Below, piece after piece: positions 18,036 through 27,157 of a DNA stretch of 64,000 nucleotides. Positions within the stretch are counted from its first letter, which is position 1; the number at the start of each line of letters is the position of its first letter. The position numbers were made by a program, and so were the translations under genes. The stretch is from CAZDWZ01 sp964509425 (GTDB lineage: Bacteria > Bdellovibrionota_C > UBA2361 > SZUA-149 > CAZDWZ01): assembly GCA_964509425.1 (NCBI GenBank), contig CAZDWZ010000010.1:62001-126000 (forward strand). Direction: 5' to 3'. Under the pieces are notes generated by a model that had not been told where the DNA came from, ran no database searches, and saw only the letters and a list, made by a program, of their open reading frames with translations.

Positions 18036-19526
18036 TCAATTCGCGGAAGCGGCACGAGCGCCCTCTTCAGCTGCTTCAGGCAGGGCGCAGCTTCCCCGGA
18101 ATATCGGAATGGGCTGCGTTCGGCCCGCGTCGTAGGAAAAGCTCGGGCGGGAATAATTATAGAACATCTCGAGGGATTCGAGCCGTTTTCCTGATTCTTG
18201 ATCTACGTTCCATTCGTCGCACAGATATCGCCCCAGAAAAAAGCGGTTTCGCGCGTATTTTTTGAGCCAGAGATTACGGTAGATGCGGAGCCAACGTTCG
18301 CTTTGATACGTGCGCGTCGCATATTTCGGCATCTTCCAAACAGGCGCGTGGAGAAGCCCCCGGAGCGCGTCCACGTCGACGCCGGCTTCGGTGAGCCCGC
18401 GGATGACATACCATCCTCCGTCCCGGGAAGGTTCCGGTTCGAGGAATCCAGGGCTCTTCGGAAGATGCAGAGCTTCGGCAGCGCGGAAGATGCTCTCCGG
18501 AAAAAAGCGGGTTTCCGCCCCCGGCCAGCGAGCAACTGAGATCACCACCATTCCGGCAAAGGCCGCTCCGGCAAACGCTTGCAAAAGTGAGGAAGGAGCG
18601 TCCTCCGGAAGCTCTGCGCTTGGAAGCTCCGCGAGCGGGAGCTCGGCCGGCGGGAGATTCTCGTTCGTGCTCGTTAAAATCGCGTCCCAGAACTCCTCGG
18701 GAAGCACGGGAAGAAGCGCGATGAGAAAAACAAAGGGCGTCAAATCCAACACGAAAAAATAAGCAAAGACGAGATGGAGCAGCGCCAGACTGAAAACCGA
18801 GGCGGTGCGAATTCTTCCTGGAAAAAAGGGGCTGAACCACAAGAGCGGGCAGAGGAAGAGAAGAGCGAGCACGAGTTTTGAAAGATACCAGGAGTAGGGA
18901 GCGAGAAACGCCCGGTAATCGACCGCGAGCGGGGTCGCCATCATGTCGTTAAAAAGTCCGAGGAATATGGCCGAGCCGTCGCTCCAACCGACGCCGGTTT
19001 TCGCCCAATATCCGGCCCAGAAGAGCGCGGCGAGCATCGAGAGGTAGGCGACCGTCGCGACGGAAAAGGCGGCGTTTCGCTTGGCGCTCGCGGAATGTCC
19101 AAACACGGACCGTTCGTGGAGCGGGAGAAACATTCCCCAAAAAAGACACATTGAAAGGAGGATATCGCCTTCGAACTCGACGAGCGGATTCCGCTGCTGG
19201 AGCGAAGCGAGGAGGAGCCAGTTGAGAACCGTAATCACCCGGCCCCCGGCCCCTATCAACAGCAGAAACGCGAGCCCACAGTGGAGGAGAAACAGCGCAC
19301 TGACGGAGCCGAGGCCTTCTGCATGGCAATGCAGACAAAGGTTCCAGGCCGGTAGGAGGTTCTTGAGAACGGCATCTCCCGGCAGAATTCCGATCCCGGT
19401 GTAATGCGCCGAGAGGAATCGATAGCGGAAAACCAGGTCGAAAAGGAGAACGGCACCGAGGAGCACTCGAAAGATTCCGAGGGCGCGCAGGTCAATGGAG
19501 AACGTTCGCTTCAGAAAGGGCCCCAC
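18036..19526 (-). CDS. HTTM-domain membrane protein (gamma-carboxylase-like family)
   Basis: 496 residues. The opening (SIDLRALGIFRVLLGAVLL) matches the HTTM domain of vitamin-K-dependent gamma-carboxylase-like proteins. About eight hydrophobic segments cover residues 15-275, and the C-terminal third is soluble (ERWLRIYRNLWLKKY, GRYLCDEWN). A Pro-Ala-Glu-Leu-Pro-type tandem repeat joins the halves near residue 295. Bacterial HTTM proteins are usually inner-membrane proteins of unknown substrate. It ends next to the methyltransferase region and is divergent from gpsA, sharing a 60-bp promoter gap. Family is clear, activity is not. Confidence 0.85.
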   Translation of the reverse strand: MGPFLKRTFSIDLRALGIFRVLLGAVLLFDLVFRYRFLSAHYTGIGILPGDAVLKNLLPAWNLCLHCHAEGLGSVSALFLLHCGLAFLLLIGAGGRVITVLNWLLLASLQQRNPLVEFEGDILLSMCLFWGMFLPLHERSVFGHSASAKRNAAFSVATVAYLSMLAALFWAGYWAKTGVGWSDGSAIFLGLFNDMMATPLAVDYRAFLAPYSWYLSKLVLALLFLCPLLWFSPFFPGRIRTASVFSLALLHLVFAYFFVLDLTPFVFLIALLPVLPEEFWDAILTSTNENLPPAELPLAELPSAELPEDAPSSLLQAFAGAAFAGMVVISVARWPGAETRFFPESIFRAAEALHLPKSPGFLEPEPSRDGGWYVIRGLTEAGVDVDALRGLLHAPVWKMPKYATRTYQSERWLRIYRNLWLKKYARNRFFLGRYLCDEWNVDQESGKRLESLEMFYNYSRPSFSYDAGRTQPIPIFRGSCALPEAAEEGARAASAN

Positions 19527-19588
19527 TTCCTCGAATTCCTCAGACGCAAGGTTTTGTTCCCCGGCAAACTAAGCTAGTTTCACGGCTT

Positions 19589-20578
19589 ATGAAAGTCTGT
19601 GTTCTCGGTGCCGGGAGCTGGGGAACTGCTCTCGCTCATCATCTGGTTCGTGCCGGTCACTCCGTCTCATTATGGGGGAGGGATGCGGCGTTGTTGCATT
19701 CGATTTCCGTTGACCGGAAGAACCCTCATTATTTGAAAAACGTCGTTCTCGCGGCCGGGATCAAGACCTCTGTTTCCCTCGAGGACTCGCTGAGCGGCGC
19801 TGAATGCGTGGTTTTTTCCGTGCCCTCGCAGGCAACGCGAAGCGTCGCGAAACAGGCAGCATCACTTGTGGCGGCGACCTGCGCGGTCGTGAGCACGGCA
19901 AAGGGTCTCGAGGAATCGACGCATAAACGAATGACACAAGTGCTCTCCGCCGAGCTCGGCGGACTCGACCGAATTGCCGTCCTCTCGGGCCCGAGTTTTG
20001 CGCTTGAAGTTGCTTCGGGTCTTCCGACCGCGGTGACGATCGCGTCGCATTCCCAGACAACCTCGGAAAAGGTCGCCGCAATTTTCCATTTTGATAACCT
20101 GAGAATCTACCGCTCTCTGGACGTTGCCGGAGTGGAGCTCGGCGGGACCGTGAAGAACGTTATCGCCCTTGCCGCCGGAATCGTGGACGGAATGAATCTT
20201 GGGTTAAACGCGAGAGCGGCGCTCATCACGCGGGGTCTCGCGGAAATGAAACGTCTCATCGAGAAAGTCGGCGGAAGCCCGAATACGGTCATGGGTCTCA
20301 GCGGCCTGGGGGATCTTTTGCTTACGGCAACGGGTGAGCTGAGCCGGAACCGCACCGTCGGCGTGGCGCTCGGGAAAGGACGAAGCCTTGAGGAAACGGT
20401 CCAAGGTCTCGGCCAAGTGGCCGAAGGGGTGAAGGCCGCGAAACAAGTGATTGGTCTTGCCATGCCGCTCGGCGTCGAAATGCCCATAGTCTCGGAGGTC
20501 GCGAGAATCATCGACGGAGACGTGACTCCGCAAGGCGCGATGAAGAGCTTGCTCACTCGCGCGTTGAAAGACGAGTAA
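19589..20578 (+). CDS. gpsA: Glycerol-3-phosphate dehydrogenase [NAD(P)+]
   Basis: 329 residues, usual length. It reduces dihydroxyacetone phosphate to sn-glycerol 3-phosphate for phospholipid synthesis. The Rossmann motif VLGAGSWGTALA is at residues 4-15. AECVVFSVPSQ, STAKGLE and VLSGPSFALEV follow, then the catalytic Lys in LGGTVKNVIALAAG, GLNARAALITRGLAEM and the substrate-loop GLGDLLLT. It is divergent from the HTTM gene and not in an evident operon. Confidence 0.97.
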   Translation: MKVCVLGAGSWGTALAHHLVRAGHSVSLWGRDAALLHSISVDRKNPHYLKNVVLAAGIKTSVSLEDSLSGAECVVFSVPSQATRSVAKQAASLVAATCAVVSTAKGLEESTHKRMTQVLSAELGGLDRIAVLSGPSFALEVASGLPTAVTIASHSQTTSEKVAAIFHFDNLRIYRSLDVAGVELGGTVKNVIALAAGIVDGMNLGLNARAALITRGLAEMKRLIEKVGGSPNTVMGLSGLGDLLLTATGELSRNRTVGVALGKGRSLEETVQGLGQVAEGVKAAKQVIGLAMPLGVEMPIVSEVARIIDGDVTPQGAMKSLLTRALKDE

Positions 20579-21014
20579 CGCGGAGCGCCGACGGCTTCCA
20601 ATTCGCTAACCAAAATTCATTATTTGCTTCGAGCACGCTTCTTTCGTGAGCGTTCGCTAACACACGTAATTTCTAACCATTCTCTAACCCGGTTTTCTTT
20701 GAGCGACTGCCGCGAATCTCTTAGCCTGCGCCGTTCGCTTCAACGGATGAGCTCTCGATCTTTTCTAAAAATTTTCGTCGGGCAGACGTTCCAGCCGTCT
20801 CTCTGCAGATTTCGCTTCGCAATATTCGCGCGAGGTCTTGCGAGTGCACATGCTTCCGTTTCTACGAAGTGCTGGGATCTGGAGGTTCTCTTAAGTTTTT
20901 TTCGGAGTCGTATTTGCGCCGTTCCTCGTTTCGAGCCTGTCTCAAAGCGAGGCGCGGCGCAGGTACGCTCCGGCAACTGGGCCTCTTGCGTACCCTACCT
21001 CAGGAGCTCGGCTC
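20579..21014. other. Intergenic stretch with no gene
   Basis: About 430 bp after gpsA. A plus-strand frame (20624-21166) runs through it, but it is Arg/Ser/Leu-rich and overlaps the next gene in another frame. CTAAC words recur near 20606-20692. AGGAG at 21001-21005 serves the next gene. Confidence 0.45.
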
Positions 21015-21986
21015 ATGAACACCCAACCGTCCCGCGCGAACAGCGCGGCACACCTCGAACGGGGAAACCGCCGTCCGGCGTTCACCCTGATCGAGCTGCT
21101 CGTCGTCATCGCCATCATCGCAATCCTGATCGGACTGCTTCTGCCGGCCGTGCAGAAAGTCCGTGAGGCCGCCGCGCGCATGTCCTGTCAGAACAACCTC
21201 AAGCAGCACGGGCTGGGGCTGCACAACTACGCCGACACCAACAACGGCCGATTTCCATCCACGCGAACGAACGCCCCGAGTTCCAAGTTCGGGGCATGGA
21301 CCATTCACGTCCTCGCCTACATCGAGCAGGGCAACCTCGGGCGCGTCTACGACCAGACGCAGAGATGGGACACATCGGCGAACCTCGACAAGGCGATGCT
21401 CTCCCTGAAACTGTACAAGTGCCCCTCGGCACCGGACGGGCGGACGGCGTTCTCTGGCGGCGCAACCGCGGGCCGCGTGATGGGGCCGATGGACTACATC
21501 GTGATCCATCAGGTCCGGAATCGTTTCTGGGTCGGAGCGGGGATTCCCGCGCCGGGCCGTGACCTTCCCGGAGCGATGGAAAACGGACTGCCCGTTGCGA
21601 TCACCTCTATTACCGACGGAACGTCAAACACGATCCTCATCACCGAGGCCGGCGGGCGTCCGGACTATTACGCACTCGGGAAGCGTCAGCCGGGATCGGT
21701 GCCGTCGGGCGAAGGAGCCGGGTGGAGCGATCCGGACGGTGTTTCAGGAAGTCTCGACGGCTCGAACCCGACCACCGGCGCGGTGAATGGTGGCGGTGTG
21801 GCGTCGGGCGGAGGGACCTGTTCCATCATGTGTACGAACGACTCGGAACCCTACTCCATGCACACGGGGGTGATGAATGCGTGCATGGCCGATGGGTCCG
21901 TTCGGACGATCAAACGAGAGACGTCTCCCGCGATCATCGGCGCGCTGTTTACCCGAGACGGCGGCGAGGTAATCGGCGACTTCTGA
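21015..21986 (+). CDS. DUF1559 pseudopilin-like protein (planctomycete type)
   Basis: 323 residues. AGGAG lies nine bases before the ATG. The N-terminus carries the type IV prepilin signature FTLIELLVVIAIIAILIGLL, then PAVQKVREAAARM, typical of planctomycete DUF1559 proteins. The C-terminal motif HTGVMNACMADGSV fits the H-x9-DG hallmark of the family. A long beta-rich Gly/Ser part lies between. It should be cleaved by a prepilin peptidase and sit in the envelope, but no secretion or pilus genes are near. Planctomycetes carry many such paralogues; here it stands alone, with high-GC codons and its own downstream hairpin. Strong evidence for planctomycete ancestry of this segment. Confidence 0.93.
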   Translation: MNTQPSRANSAAHLERGNRRPAFTLIELLVVIAIIAILIGLLLPAVQKVREAAARMSCQNNLKQHGLGLHNYADTNNGRFPSTRTNAPSSKFGAWTIHVLAYIEQGNLGRVYDQTQRWDTSANLDKAMLSLKLYKCPSAPDGRTAFSGGATAGRVMGPMDYIVIHQVRNRFWVGAGIPAPGRDLPGAMENGLPVAITSITDGTSNTILITEAGGRPDYYALGKRQPGSVPSGEGAGWSDPDGVSGSLDGSNPTTGAVNGGGVASGGGTCSIMCTNDSEPYSMHTGVMNACMADGSVRTIKRETSPAIIGALFTRDGGEVIGDF

Positions 21987-22022
21987 GCGAAACTGCATCC
22001 GACCGGCAAGCGGAGTTCGCCG

Positions 22023-22049
22023 CGGCACGGAAGGCGTGATTCCGTGCCG
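22023..22049 (+). terminator. Hairpin after the DUF1559 gene
   Basis: CGGCACGGAA (22023-22032) pairs perfectly with TTCCGTGCCG (22040-22049) across a 7-nt loop, 37 nt after the stop. There is no T-tract. Confidence 0.6.
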
Positions 22050-22209
22050 GCCCGGTTCATCTGAGACCCAGCACATCCAACGAGGAGGGCTGGATCGGTT
22101 CTCGATCCCAGCACCTCTTCACGAGTTAACGTGTCTCATTGTTTCCTCGAAAGCTCTCTTCACAAGTTTTCCTTCGAAAGATAAACTCCGGGCAAACTCC
22201 GGAGCCCTT

Positions 22210-22779
22210 ATGCGCGAACCGCTGATTCTGCTTCTCGACCGCTACCAACCGATTGATGCCGCCGATGCAGAAACGAAAGAGCGATTCCTCGCCTTCGTTC
22301 GAGCGGAACCCGAATGTTTTGAACGCACCTTGCTGAAAGGACATGTCACGGGCTCGTCCTGGCTCGTTGATTCTTCCGGAGAACGTGTTCTTCTCACGCA
22401 CCACCGCAAGCTCGATAAATGGCTCCAGCTCGGAGGCCATGCAGACGGAGATTCCGACGTGCTCCGTGTCGCCTGCCGCGAAGCCGAAGAAGAGTCAGGA
22501 CTTCCAGCTGTTGTTCCGGTTGGGACCGAAATTTTTGATATCGATATTCACCTTATTCCGGCTCGAAATGAGGTCCCGGAGCATTATCACTACGACCTTC
22601 GATTCGTGCTTCGATCGGAGGGGGATGATAATTTTGTCGTGAGCGATGAGTCACACGACCTGGCATGGATCCCGATTCCAGAGATCGAACGATATACGAC
22701 CGAACGTTCGGTGCTTCGGATGAAAGAGAAGTGGTTGATGGAGCATCGTCCTCGTTTGCGTGATTCCCAACCGTTTTGA
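22210..22779 (+). CDS. Nudix hydrolase
   Basis: 189 residues from the ATG at 22210, which has GGAG five bases upstream; upstream in-frame starts add unrelated sequence. The Nudix box is GGHADGDSDVLRVACREAEE, continuing ESGL. The REAEEESGL core that binds metal is intact, while the first Glu of the box is Asp. The N-terminal helical extension and the segment KLDKWLQLGGHAD are shared with Nudix proteins annotated as CTP pyrophosphohydrolase-like or isopentenyl-diphosphate isomerase-like. It should hydrolyse a nucleoside diphosphate derivative; the substrate is unknown. It is convergent with the glycosyltransferase gene, 16 bp apart. Confidence 0.88.
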   Translation: MREPLILLLDRYQPIDAADAETKERFLAFVRAEPECFERTLLKGHVTGSSWLVDSSGERVLLTHHRKLDKWLQLGGHADGDSDVLRVACREAEEESGLPAVVPVGTEIFDIDIHLIPARNEVPEHYHYDLRFVLRSEGDDNFVVSDESHDLAWIPIPEIERYTTERSVLRMKEKWLMEHRPRLRDSQPF

Positions 22780-22795
22780 CCCGCCGAAAACTGCT

Positions 22796-24226
22796 CTATG
22801 TTCGACCAAGAACGCTCCTCGCGCGGCGAATCAATCCTGATAGGAGCGGGAGATTTTGAATGGAGTTTTTTACTCTCATCGTCGGTGAGACGTCGATGCG
22901 GTGAAGCAGGTCGCGCAATCCGCGGACTTCGGCGCGAAGTTTTTCCTTCTCGTCCTCATGCGCTTTCGTCGTATCCAAGGAGCTTCCGCGCTCTCCATCA
23001 AGCTTTTCGAAGAGAGTGGCAATCTCCTGCTCGCGAGCCAGGAGATCCGCTCGGAGAATGTGGATGACCGCTGCGTGATTCTCGATATCGGCGTTTAGCT
23101 CATCGCGAATCGTAAACAGCGCCGTGATTTCGGCATCCAGTTGATTGATTCGCTGACGGCTCTCTCCGCTCCGAAGCACCTCTCCCGAGATCCACGAGAG
23201 ATATTCTGCCGTCGCCCGCCGCTCCTCCGCCGAGATGGCGGGTTCTGCTTTCGGGAGTTTCTCCCAGTCCGACAGAGTGTGTTCGTACACGCCGAGAAGC
23301 TCGTCTACGCCGCGAGCCACTGAACACCGATTCTGAACATAGTCGCTCACTTGTTTTGCCGATACGGGGTCGTATTTTTCGATCTCGCGACGAAGGCTCT
23401 CCACGCCCAGCGGATGAAACATGATGGAGAATCCCAAATTCCGTCCGAGGAGCGTGTCGGCGTTTTCCAGCGTCACGAGAGGACCAAAGCCGGTGTCGTG
23501 ATACGGAATGAGCGCGGCGCCTACCATGAGCGCCTCGATGGCCGCCCGGCCTTTGGCAAACACGAGATCAACCTCGCGGAATTTCTCCTCCGGCGCGGTG
23601 ATCACAGAACCGCTGCTTATTCCATGTATTTCAAGCTCGACTCCGGCCGCCTCACACGCGCGCTTGACGATCTCCGCCGGACCGGTCAGCGTTGCATAGT
23701 TACTGAGCAACATCGCGCGTCTCGGCTTCGGTGAGAGCGGCTCCGATCTTTGCCGGAAGCGTTTTTCATCGGCGAAGTTCAGGACGAGGTCGACTTTCTC
23801 TGGAGAAATGCCGTTTTCCGCGACGAGACGCTCCCGGCAGGCGATATCAACGGCGACGTAACGGAGCGCTCTCGGGAAATGGAGCGGAGCTTCGAGCCAC
23901 GGCAGATACCCGTGGCAAAATGAAACCACCGGGCAATTCGGGAAAAATAGCGACGCAGCGAGCGTCGGGAGGTGATGCTGTCCGTGAATGAGATCTGGCG
24001 GTTCGGCGAGATCGAACAAGTTGTCGACCACGGGAATTCCAATGTCTCGAATCTCAGAAGCCACTTCTCCCAGCCGCGGACTATACGCAACTGGAAAATG
24101 CCCGCGTGCGACGAGCTCTCTCGCGACATCGCGGACGTAGAGCTCCGTGCCGCCGCGATGGACGAGACCATGATTGGTAAACAGGATGCGAAGCGCCTTC
24201 CGGCTCCGTCCCTCGCCGGAACTCAT
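22796..24226 (-). CDS. GT-B glycosyltransferase with C-terminal coiled coil
   Basis: 476 residues. The N-terminal Rossmann domain reads RILFTNHGLVHRGGTELYVRDVARELVARGH, in glycine-rich GT4-like form (key residues HRGGTE near 21-26), then PDLIHGQHH. The second domain has MLLSNYA and the E-rich loop VFAKGRAAIEALMVGAALI, a GT-B donor-site pattern. From about residue 345 the protein is helical and charged, a likely coiled coil, and it ends in a basic, hydrophobic tail. Its start overlaps the stop of the upstream PIG-L-like gene by 4 nt (ATGA), so translation is coupled. It probably builds a surface glycan exported by the nearby ABC system. Confidence 0.85.
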   Translation of the reverse strand: MSSGEGRSRKALRILFTNHGLVHRGGTELYVRDVARELVARGHFPVAYSPRLGEVASEIRDIGIPVVDNLFDLAEPPDLIHGQHHLPTLAASLFFPNCPVVSFCHGYLPWLEAPLHFPRALRYVAVDIACRERLVAENGISPEKVDLVLNFADEKRFRQRSEPLSPKPRRAMLLSNYATLTGPAEIVKRACEAAGVELEIHGISSGSVITAPEEKFREVDLVFAKGRAAIEALMVGAALIPYHDTGFGPLVTLENADTLLGRNLGFSIMFHPLGVESLRREIEKYDPVSAKQVSDYVQNRCSVARGVDELLGVYEHTLSDWEKLPKAEPAISAEERRATAEYLSWISGEVLRSGESRQRINQLDAEITALFTIRDELNADIENHAAVIHILRADLLAREQEIATLFEKLDGERGSSLDTTKAHEDEKEKLRAEVRGLRDLLHRIDVSPTMRVKNSIQNLPLLSGLIRRARSVLGRT

Positions 24227-25032
24227 TTCCGGCCGTTTGATATGGCTTCATCCGTCCAGGATGCGAGATCCTTTTGAATCGGCTGAAGATGCTCCGTATA
24301 TCGGATGACGAAGGAATACAGTCCGTCGCGAACGCGCTCCTCCCCATATCGCTCGTAAGCAGGCTTCTGATCGTGAAGCTGCTGATACAGCTTCTCTTCG
24401 CCTGTCGGCCGCAGACATTCCTCCGCAAACGTGTTCTCCCCGAACGCTTTGATTGCGCGATCGATGTCGGACTGAATTCCCGGATAGCCTCGCGCCACTC
24501 GGATTTTTTCGTCCTTCTCGTCCTTTGAGAGCTTCATGGTCACGAGATCGGTCCTTCCCGCGTGAGCAGGATCAAAGACCGGTCCGTCCAGTGCAAAATC
24601 GAGATTCTTGAGCGCTGTCTTCCGGCGGGAGTTCGCGACTAAAATTCCGGCGTTGATGACGAGGCGGCAAAGGTCGTGGGTCGGGTTAAAACCCTCAATG
24701 GCATCCCCTGCGACCGTCTCCACCGACTCATCGGCAAGCTCCTTCGAGAGGAGCGAGGCGAGGCCACGGAAAAACGAAAAATCCAAGTTACGAATATGCT
24801 CGTAAAACACCCGATCCGGATAGGCGCCGAACACCGGCCCGATGGCAATTCCCCGCTCCGTGAGAACTTTTCGGCTGTGATCGCTTACGGCAAAGCCGCG
24901 ATTCGCACTTCCATCGGTGAGCACGAAGACGAGCGGACGCGTCCTCAACATCCATTGAAAGACCCGGAGCTCATGACTGGGGTGTCCGAGGATAAGCACG
25001 GTTCTCGGAGTTGGCGAGGTCACGTTCTTCAT
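24223..25032 (-). CDS. PIG-L/LmbE-like deacetylase relative
   Basis: About 269 residues from the ATG at 25032; a TTG at 25053 is an alternative. The start VLILGHPSHELRVFQWML and the following LVFVLTDGS resemble PIG-L/LmbE deacetylases, whose zinc motif is HPDDE. Here it reads HPSHE, and a later GFNPTHDLCR sits where the family has its second His motif. A zinc site of three His residues is therefore possible, but the canonical Asp pair is missing. The remaining C-terminal half is a helical extension. It is translationally coupled to the glycosyltransferase gene, so a glycan-modifying role (for example N-deacetylation) is inferred. Confidence 0.65.
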   Translation of the reverse strand: MKNVTSPTPRTVLILGHPSHELRVFQWMLRTRPLVFVLTDGSANRGFAVSDHSRKVLTERGIAIGPVFGAYPDRVFYEHIRNLDFSFFRGLASLLSKELADESVETVAGDAIEGFNPTHDLCRLVINAGILVANSRRKTALKNLDFALDGPVFDPAHAGRTDLVTMKLSKDEKDEKIRVARGYPGIQSDIDRAIKAFGENTFAEECLRPTGEEKLYQQLHDQKPAYERYGEERVRDGLYSFVIRYTEHLQPIQKDLASWTDEAISNGRK

Positions 25033-25140
25033 AGATTCGTGCGGCAGATGCAACGCGGTGGTTGTGGACCGGCGTAAGAGAGTTTAATTTCCCAGCACAA
25101 AAGGGTATATCACCGGCCCCGAAAAAGGAAGCGCTGAAAC

Positions 25141-25230
25141 GGAACGTCCGCTGCGTCTGCGGCGACCGGAACGTCCGGTGCGTCCGGAACGACCGGTGCG
25201 ACCGGTGCGACCGGTGCGACCGGTGCCGCC
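25141..25230. repeat. Degenerate 9-nt tandem repeat (GGTGCGACC type)
   Basis: Several units of GGTGCGACC or GGAACGTCC follow each other. In one plus-strand frame they read Gly-x-y triplets (GTTGATGATGATGAA), like collagen-type repeats, but a TGA lies directly upstream and no start codon precedes them. It sits between two divergent genes. A second stretch of the same type lies at 36321-36383. Confidence 0.7.
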
Positions 25231-25301
25231 GATGTGTTCGGCTTTTCGGGACAGCCGCTGGTTCTTCTGGAGGCGAAGTCCGAAACAAGTAGATTGGAGC
25301 C

Positions 25302-26087
25302 ATGCGAATATTTTTCGATTTTCTCAACCAGCTTTATCAATATCGCGAATATCTCGTGGAATCCGTTCGACGAGATCTGCGCGTGAAATACAAGCGCTCT
25401 TCGCTCGGCTATGTCTGGACAGTGCTCCATCCGCTCGGGATGATGGCGATCTTGACCGTCGTGTTTTCTCACGTCATCCGCATTCAAATTCCGTTTTTCG
25501 CGGTGTTTTTGCTGGCCGGGCTCCTGACGTGGAACTATTTCTCGAGCACCGTATTGATGGCACTGGGAAGCATCCGGAATCATCAAACGCTGCTCTCGCA
25601 GGTGCCCGTTCCGAAGTATCTTTTCCTCCTGTCGCTTGCGTTTTCAAACCTCGTGAACTGCATCATGGTCTCGCTTCCTCTCCTCATCGTCATGCTTGTT
25701 ACGGGAGCGAAGATATCGTGGACGGTGCTCTTTTTCCCTTTCATGCTTCTTCCGCTTGTTGTTTTCACCATCGGCGTCTCGCTTCTCGTTGCAACGAGCA
25801 ATGTCTTTTTCGACGATACGCTTCACCTCTCCGAAGTCGCGCTTCAAGCGATGTATTTCATGCTTCCGCTTCTCTATCAGAGGGATTTTCTGCCCGAGCG
25901 AGTCCTCCATGTGCTGACCCTGAATCCGCTTTTCGGACAGATCGAATTTATTCGCGGAATTTTTTATTCGGGAACACTTCCTTCGATGGATGTGTATTTT
26001 CTTAATTTTGCCGGGTCCTGCCTCATTCTAGCGGCCGGTCTGTATGTGTTCCGGAAGGCAGAGAGTAAATTCCTCTATTATGTCTAA
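25302..26087 (+). CDS. ABC-2 type permease for polysaccharide export (Wzm/TagG-like)
   Basis: 261 residues with about six membrane segments. The amphipathic start (YREYLVESVRRDLRVKYKRSSLGYVW) is characteristic of ABC-2 permeases of the O-antigen/teichoic-acid exporter type, as is LNPLFGQIEFIRG near the end. GGAGCC precedes the ATG. The ATPase gene follows after 60 bp. Together they should form an inner-membrane flippase for a lipid-linked glycan. The neighbouring glycosyltransferase and modifying genes are consistent with this. Confidence 0.9.
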   Translation: MRIFFDFLNQLYQYREYLVESVRRDLRVKYKRSSLGYVWTVLHPLGMMAILTVVFSHVIRIQIPFFAVFLLAGLLTWNYFSSTVLMALGSIRNHQTLLSQVPVPKYLFLLSLAFSNLVNCIMVSLPLLIVMLVTGAKISWTVLFFPFMLLPLVVFTIGVSLLVATSNVFFDDTLHLSEVALQAMYFMLPLLYQRDFLPERVLHVLTLNPLFGQIEFIRGIFYSGTLPSMDVYFLNFAGSCLILAAGLYVFRKAESKFLYYV

Positions 26088-26146
26088 CTCATATTCATTT
26101 GAAATCTCGGGAAGCTCTTCCCTCTCGCGACGAAGGAGTATGAGAA

Positions 26147-26944
26147 ATGTTGGCTAACGAGCTTCAGGCGCTAGACGGAACGGAGTTCCAAGATAATGTC
26201 GTGAACGTCCAGGGTGTTACGGTCGCGTATCGTTCCTACAAAGAGCGGCCAAGCACGTTGAAGGAATCACTGCTCCGGCTGATTCGCACGGGCCAGGCGA
26301 CCTCGTATTCGACCTTCGACGCGTTGAATGACGTGAGCTTCACGTTGAACCGCGGCGGAGTGCTCGCGGTCATCGGCAGTAACGGAAGCGGAAAGAGCAC
26401 CCTCCTCCGAGTTCTCTCGGGCGTCCTTGCTCCCACGAAGGGAAGCGTGAGCGTGCAGGGATCGATGTCGTCTCTCGTTGCGCTCGGGGCGGGATTCGAC
26501 CCTGAGCTGAACGCCATCGAGAACATCTATTTGAACGGCCTTTTGCACCGGAAAAGCAAAAAATTCCTCACCTCGCGGATCGAAAAGATTCTCGAATTTG
26601 CCGAGCTGAAGGAGTTCGAGTTCATGCCGGTGAAGTATTACTCCGCAGGCATGTTCGCGCGGCTCGGATTTTCGGTCGCGATCGACATCGATCCAGATGT
26701 GCTGCTCGTCGATGAAATTCTTGCCGTCGGCGACGAGCGGTTTCAGCAAAAGAGCCTCGGACGCCTGCGGGATTTTGTGGCGCGCGGAAAAACGGTGATC
26801 ATCGTGAGTCACCAGGCGGAGGTGCTTGAAGAGCTCTGCACGAAAGCGATTCTCCTTTCAAAAGGTAAGGTCGTGCGGGTCGGCGGGCCAGCGGAGATTT
26901 TGGAGGTCTACCGGAGTTCCAGCTACGAAACGGCGCTCGAATAA
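26147..26944 (+). CDS. ABC transporter ATPase for polysaccharide export (Wzt/TagH-like)
   Basis: 265 residues. AAGGAG lies eight bases before the ATG. Walker A is GSNGSGKST, the signature loop is YSAGMFARLGFS (the degenerate YSxGM form typical of O-antigen/teichoic exporters), Walker B is VLLVDEIL, and the switch His is in IIVSHQ. An N-terminal extension (YRSYKERPSTLKESLLRL) matches the TagH/Wzt family. There is no C-terminal carbohydrate-binding domain, unlike the long Wzt proteins. It forms an operon with the permease. Confidence 0.92.
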   Translation: MLANELQALDGTEFQDNVVNVQGVTVAYRSYKERPSTLKESLLRLIRTGQATSYSTFDALNDVSFTLNRGGVLAVIGSNGSGKSTLLRVLSGVLAPTKGSVSVQGSMSSLVALGAGFDPELNAIENIYLNGLLHRKSKKFLTSRIEKILEFAELKEFEFMPVKYYSAGMFARLGFSVAIDIDPDVLLVDEILAVGDERFQQKSLGRLRDFVARGKTVIIVSHQAEVLEELCTKAILLSKGKVVRVGGPAEILEVYRSSSYETALE

Positions 26945-27157
26945 CCACCCTGAACGCGCCGGGGCCCGAACTCGAACAGTTGAGTCTCGTCAATGTTTCC
27001 GGCGTGAAATGCTCCATGCGGGCACCCGTAGGAGAGAGGCGAGAATTTTAGCCGCTCGTATTCCACTGTCCTGCTTCTCATGAGATTATCCAGCGTTTAG
27101 CCGCTCGCAGAAAAACTGCGTGAGCGGATCTCCAGGGGCGAAGTAGGAGCGACGATT

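Noticed and set aside
17657..18055. 132-codon minus-strand frame between the methyltransferase and HTTM genes
   Set aside because: It overlaps both genes in another frame and has no ribosome site. Its middle part faintly recalls a mobile-element remnant, but not enough to call.
25141..25301. Collagen-like Gly-x-y protein on the plus strand
   Set aside because: A stop codon lies directly before the repeats and no start codon precedes them, so it is a repeat only.
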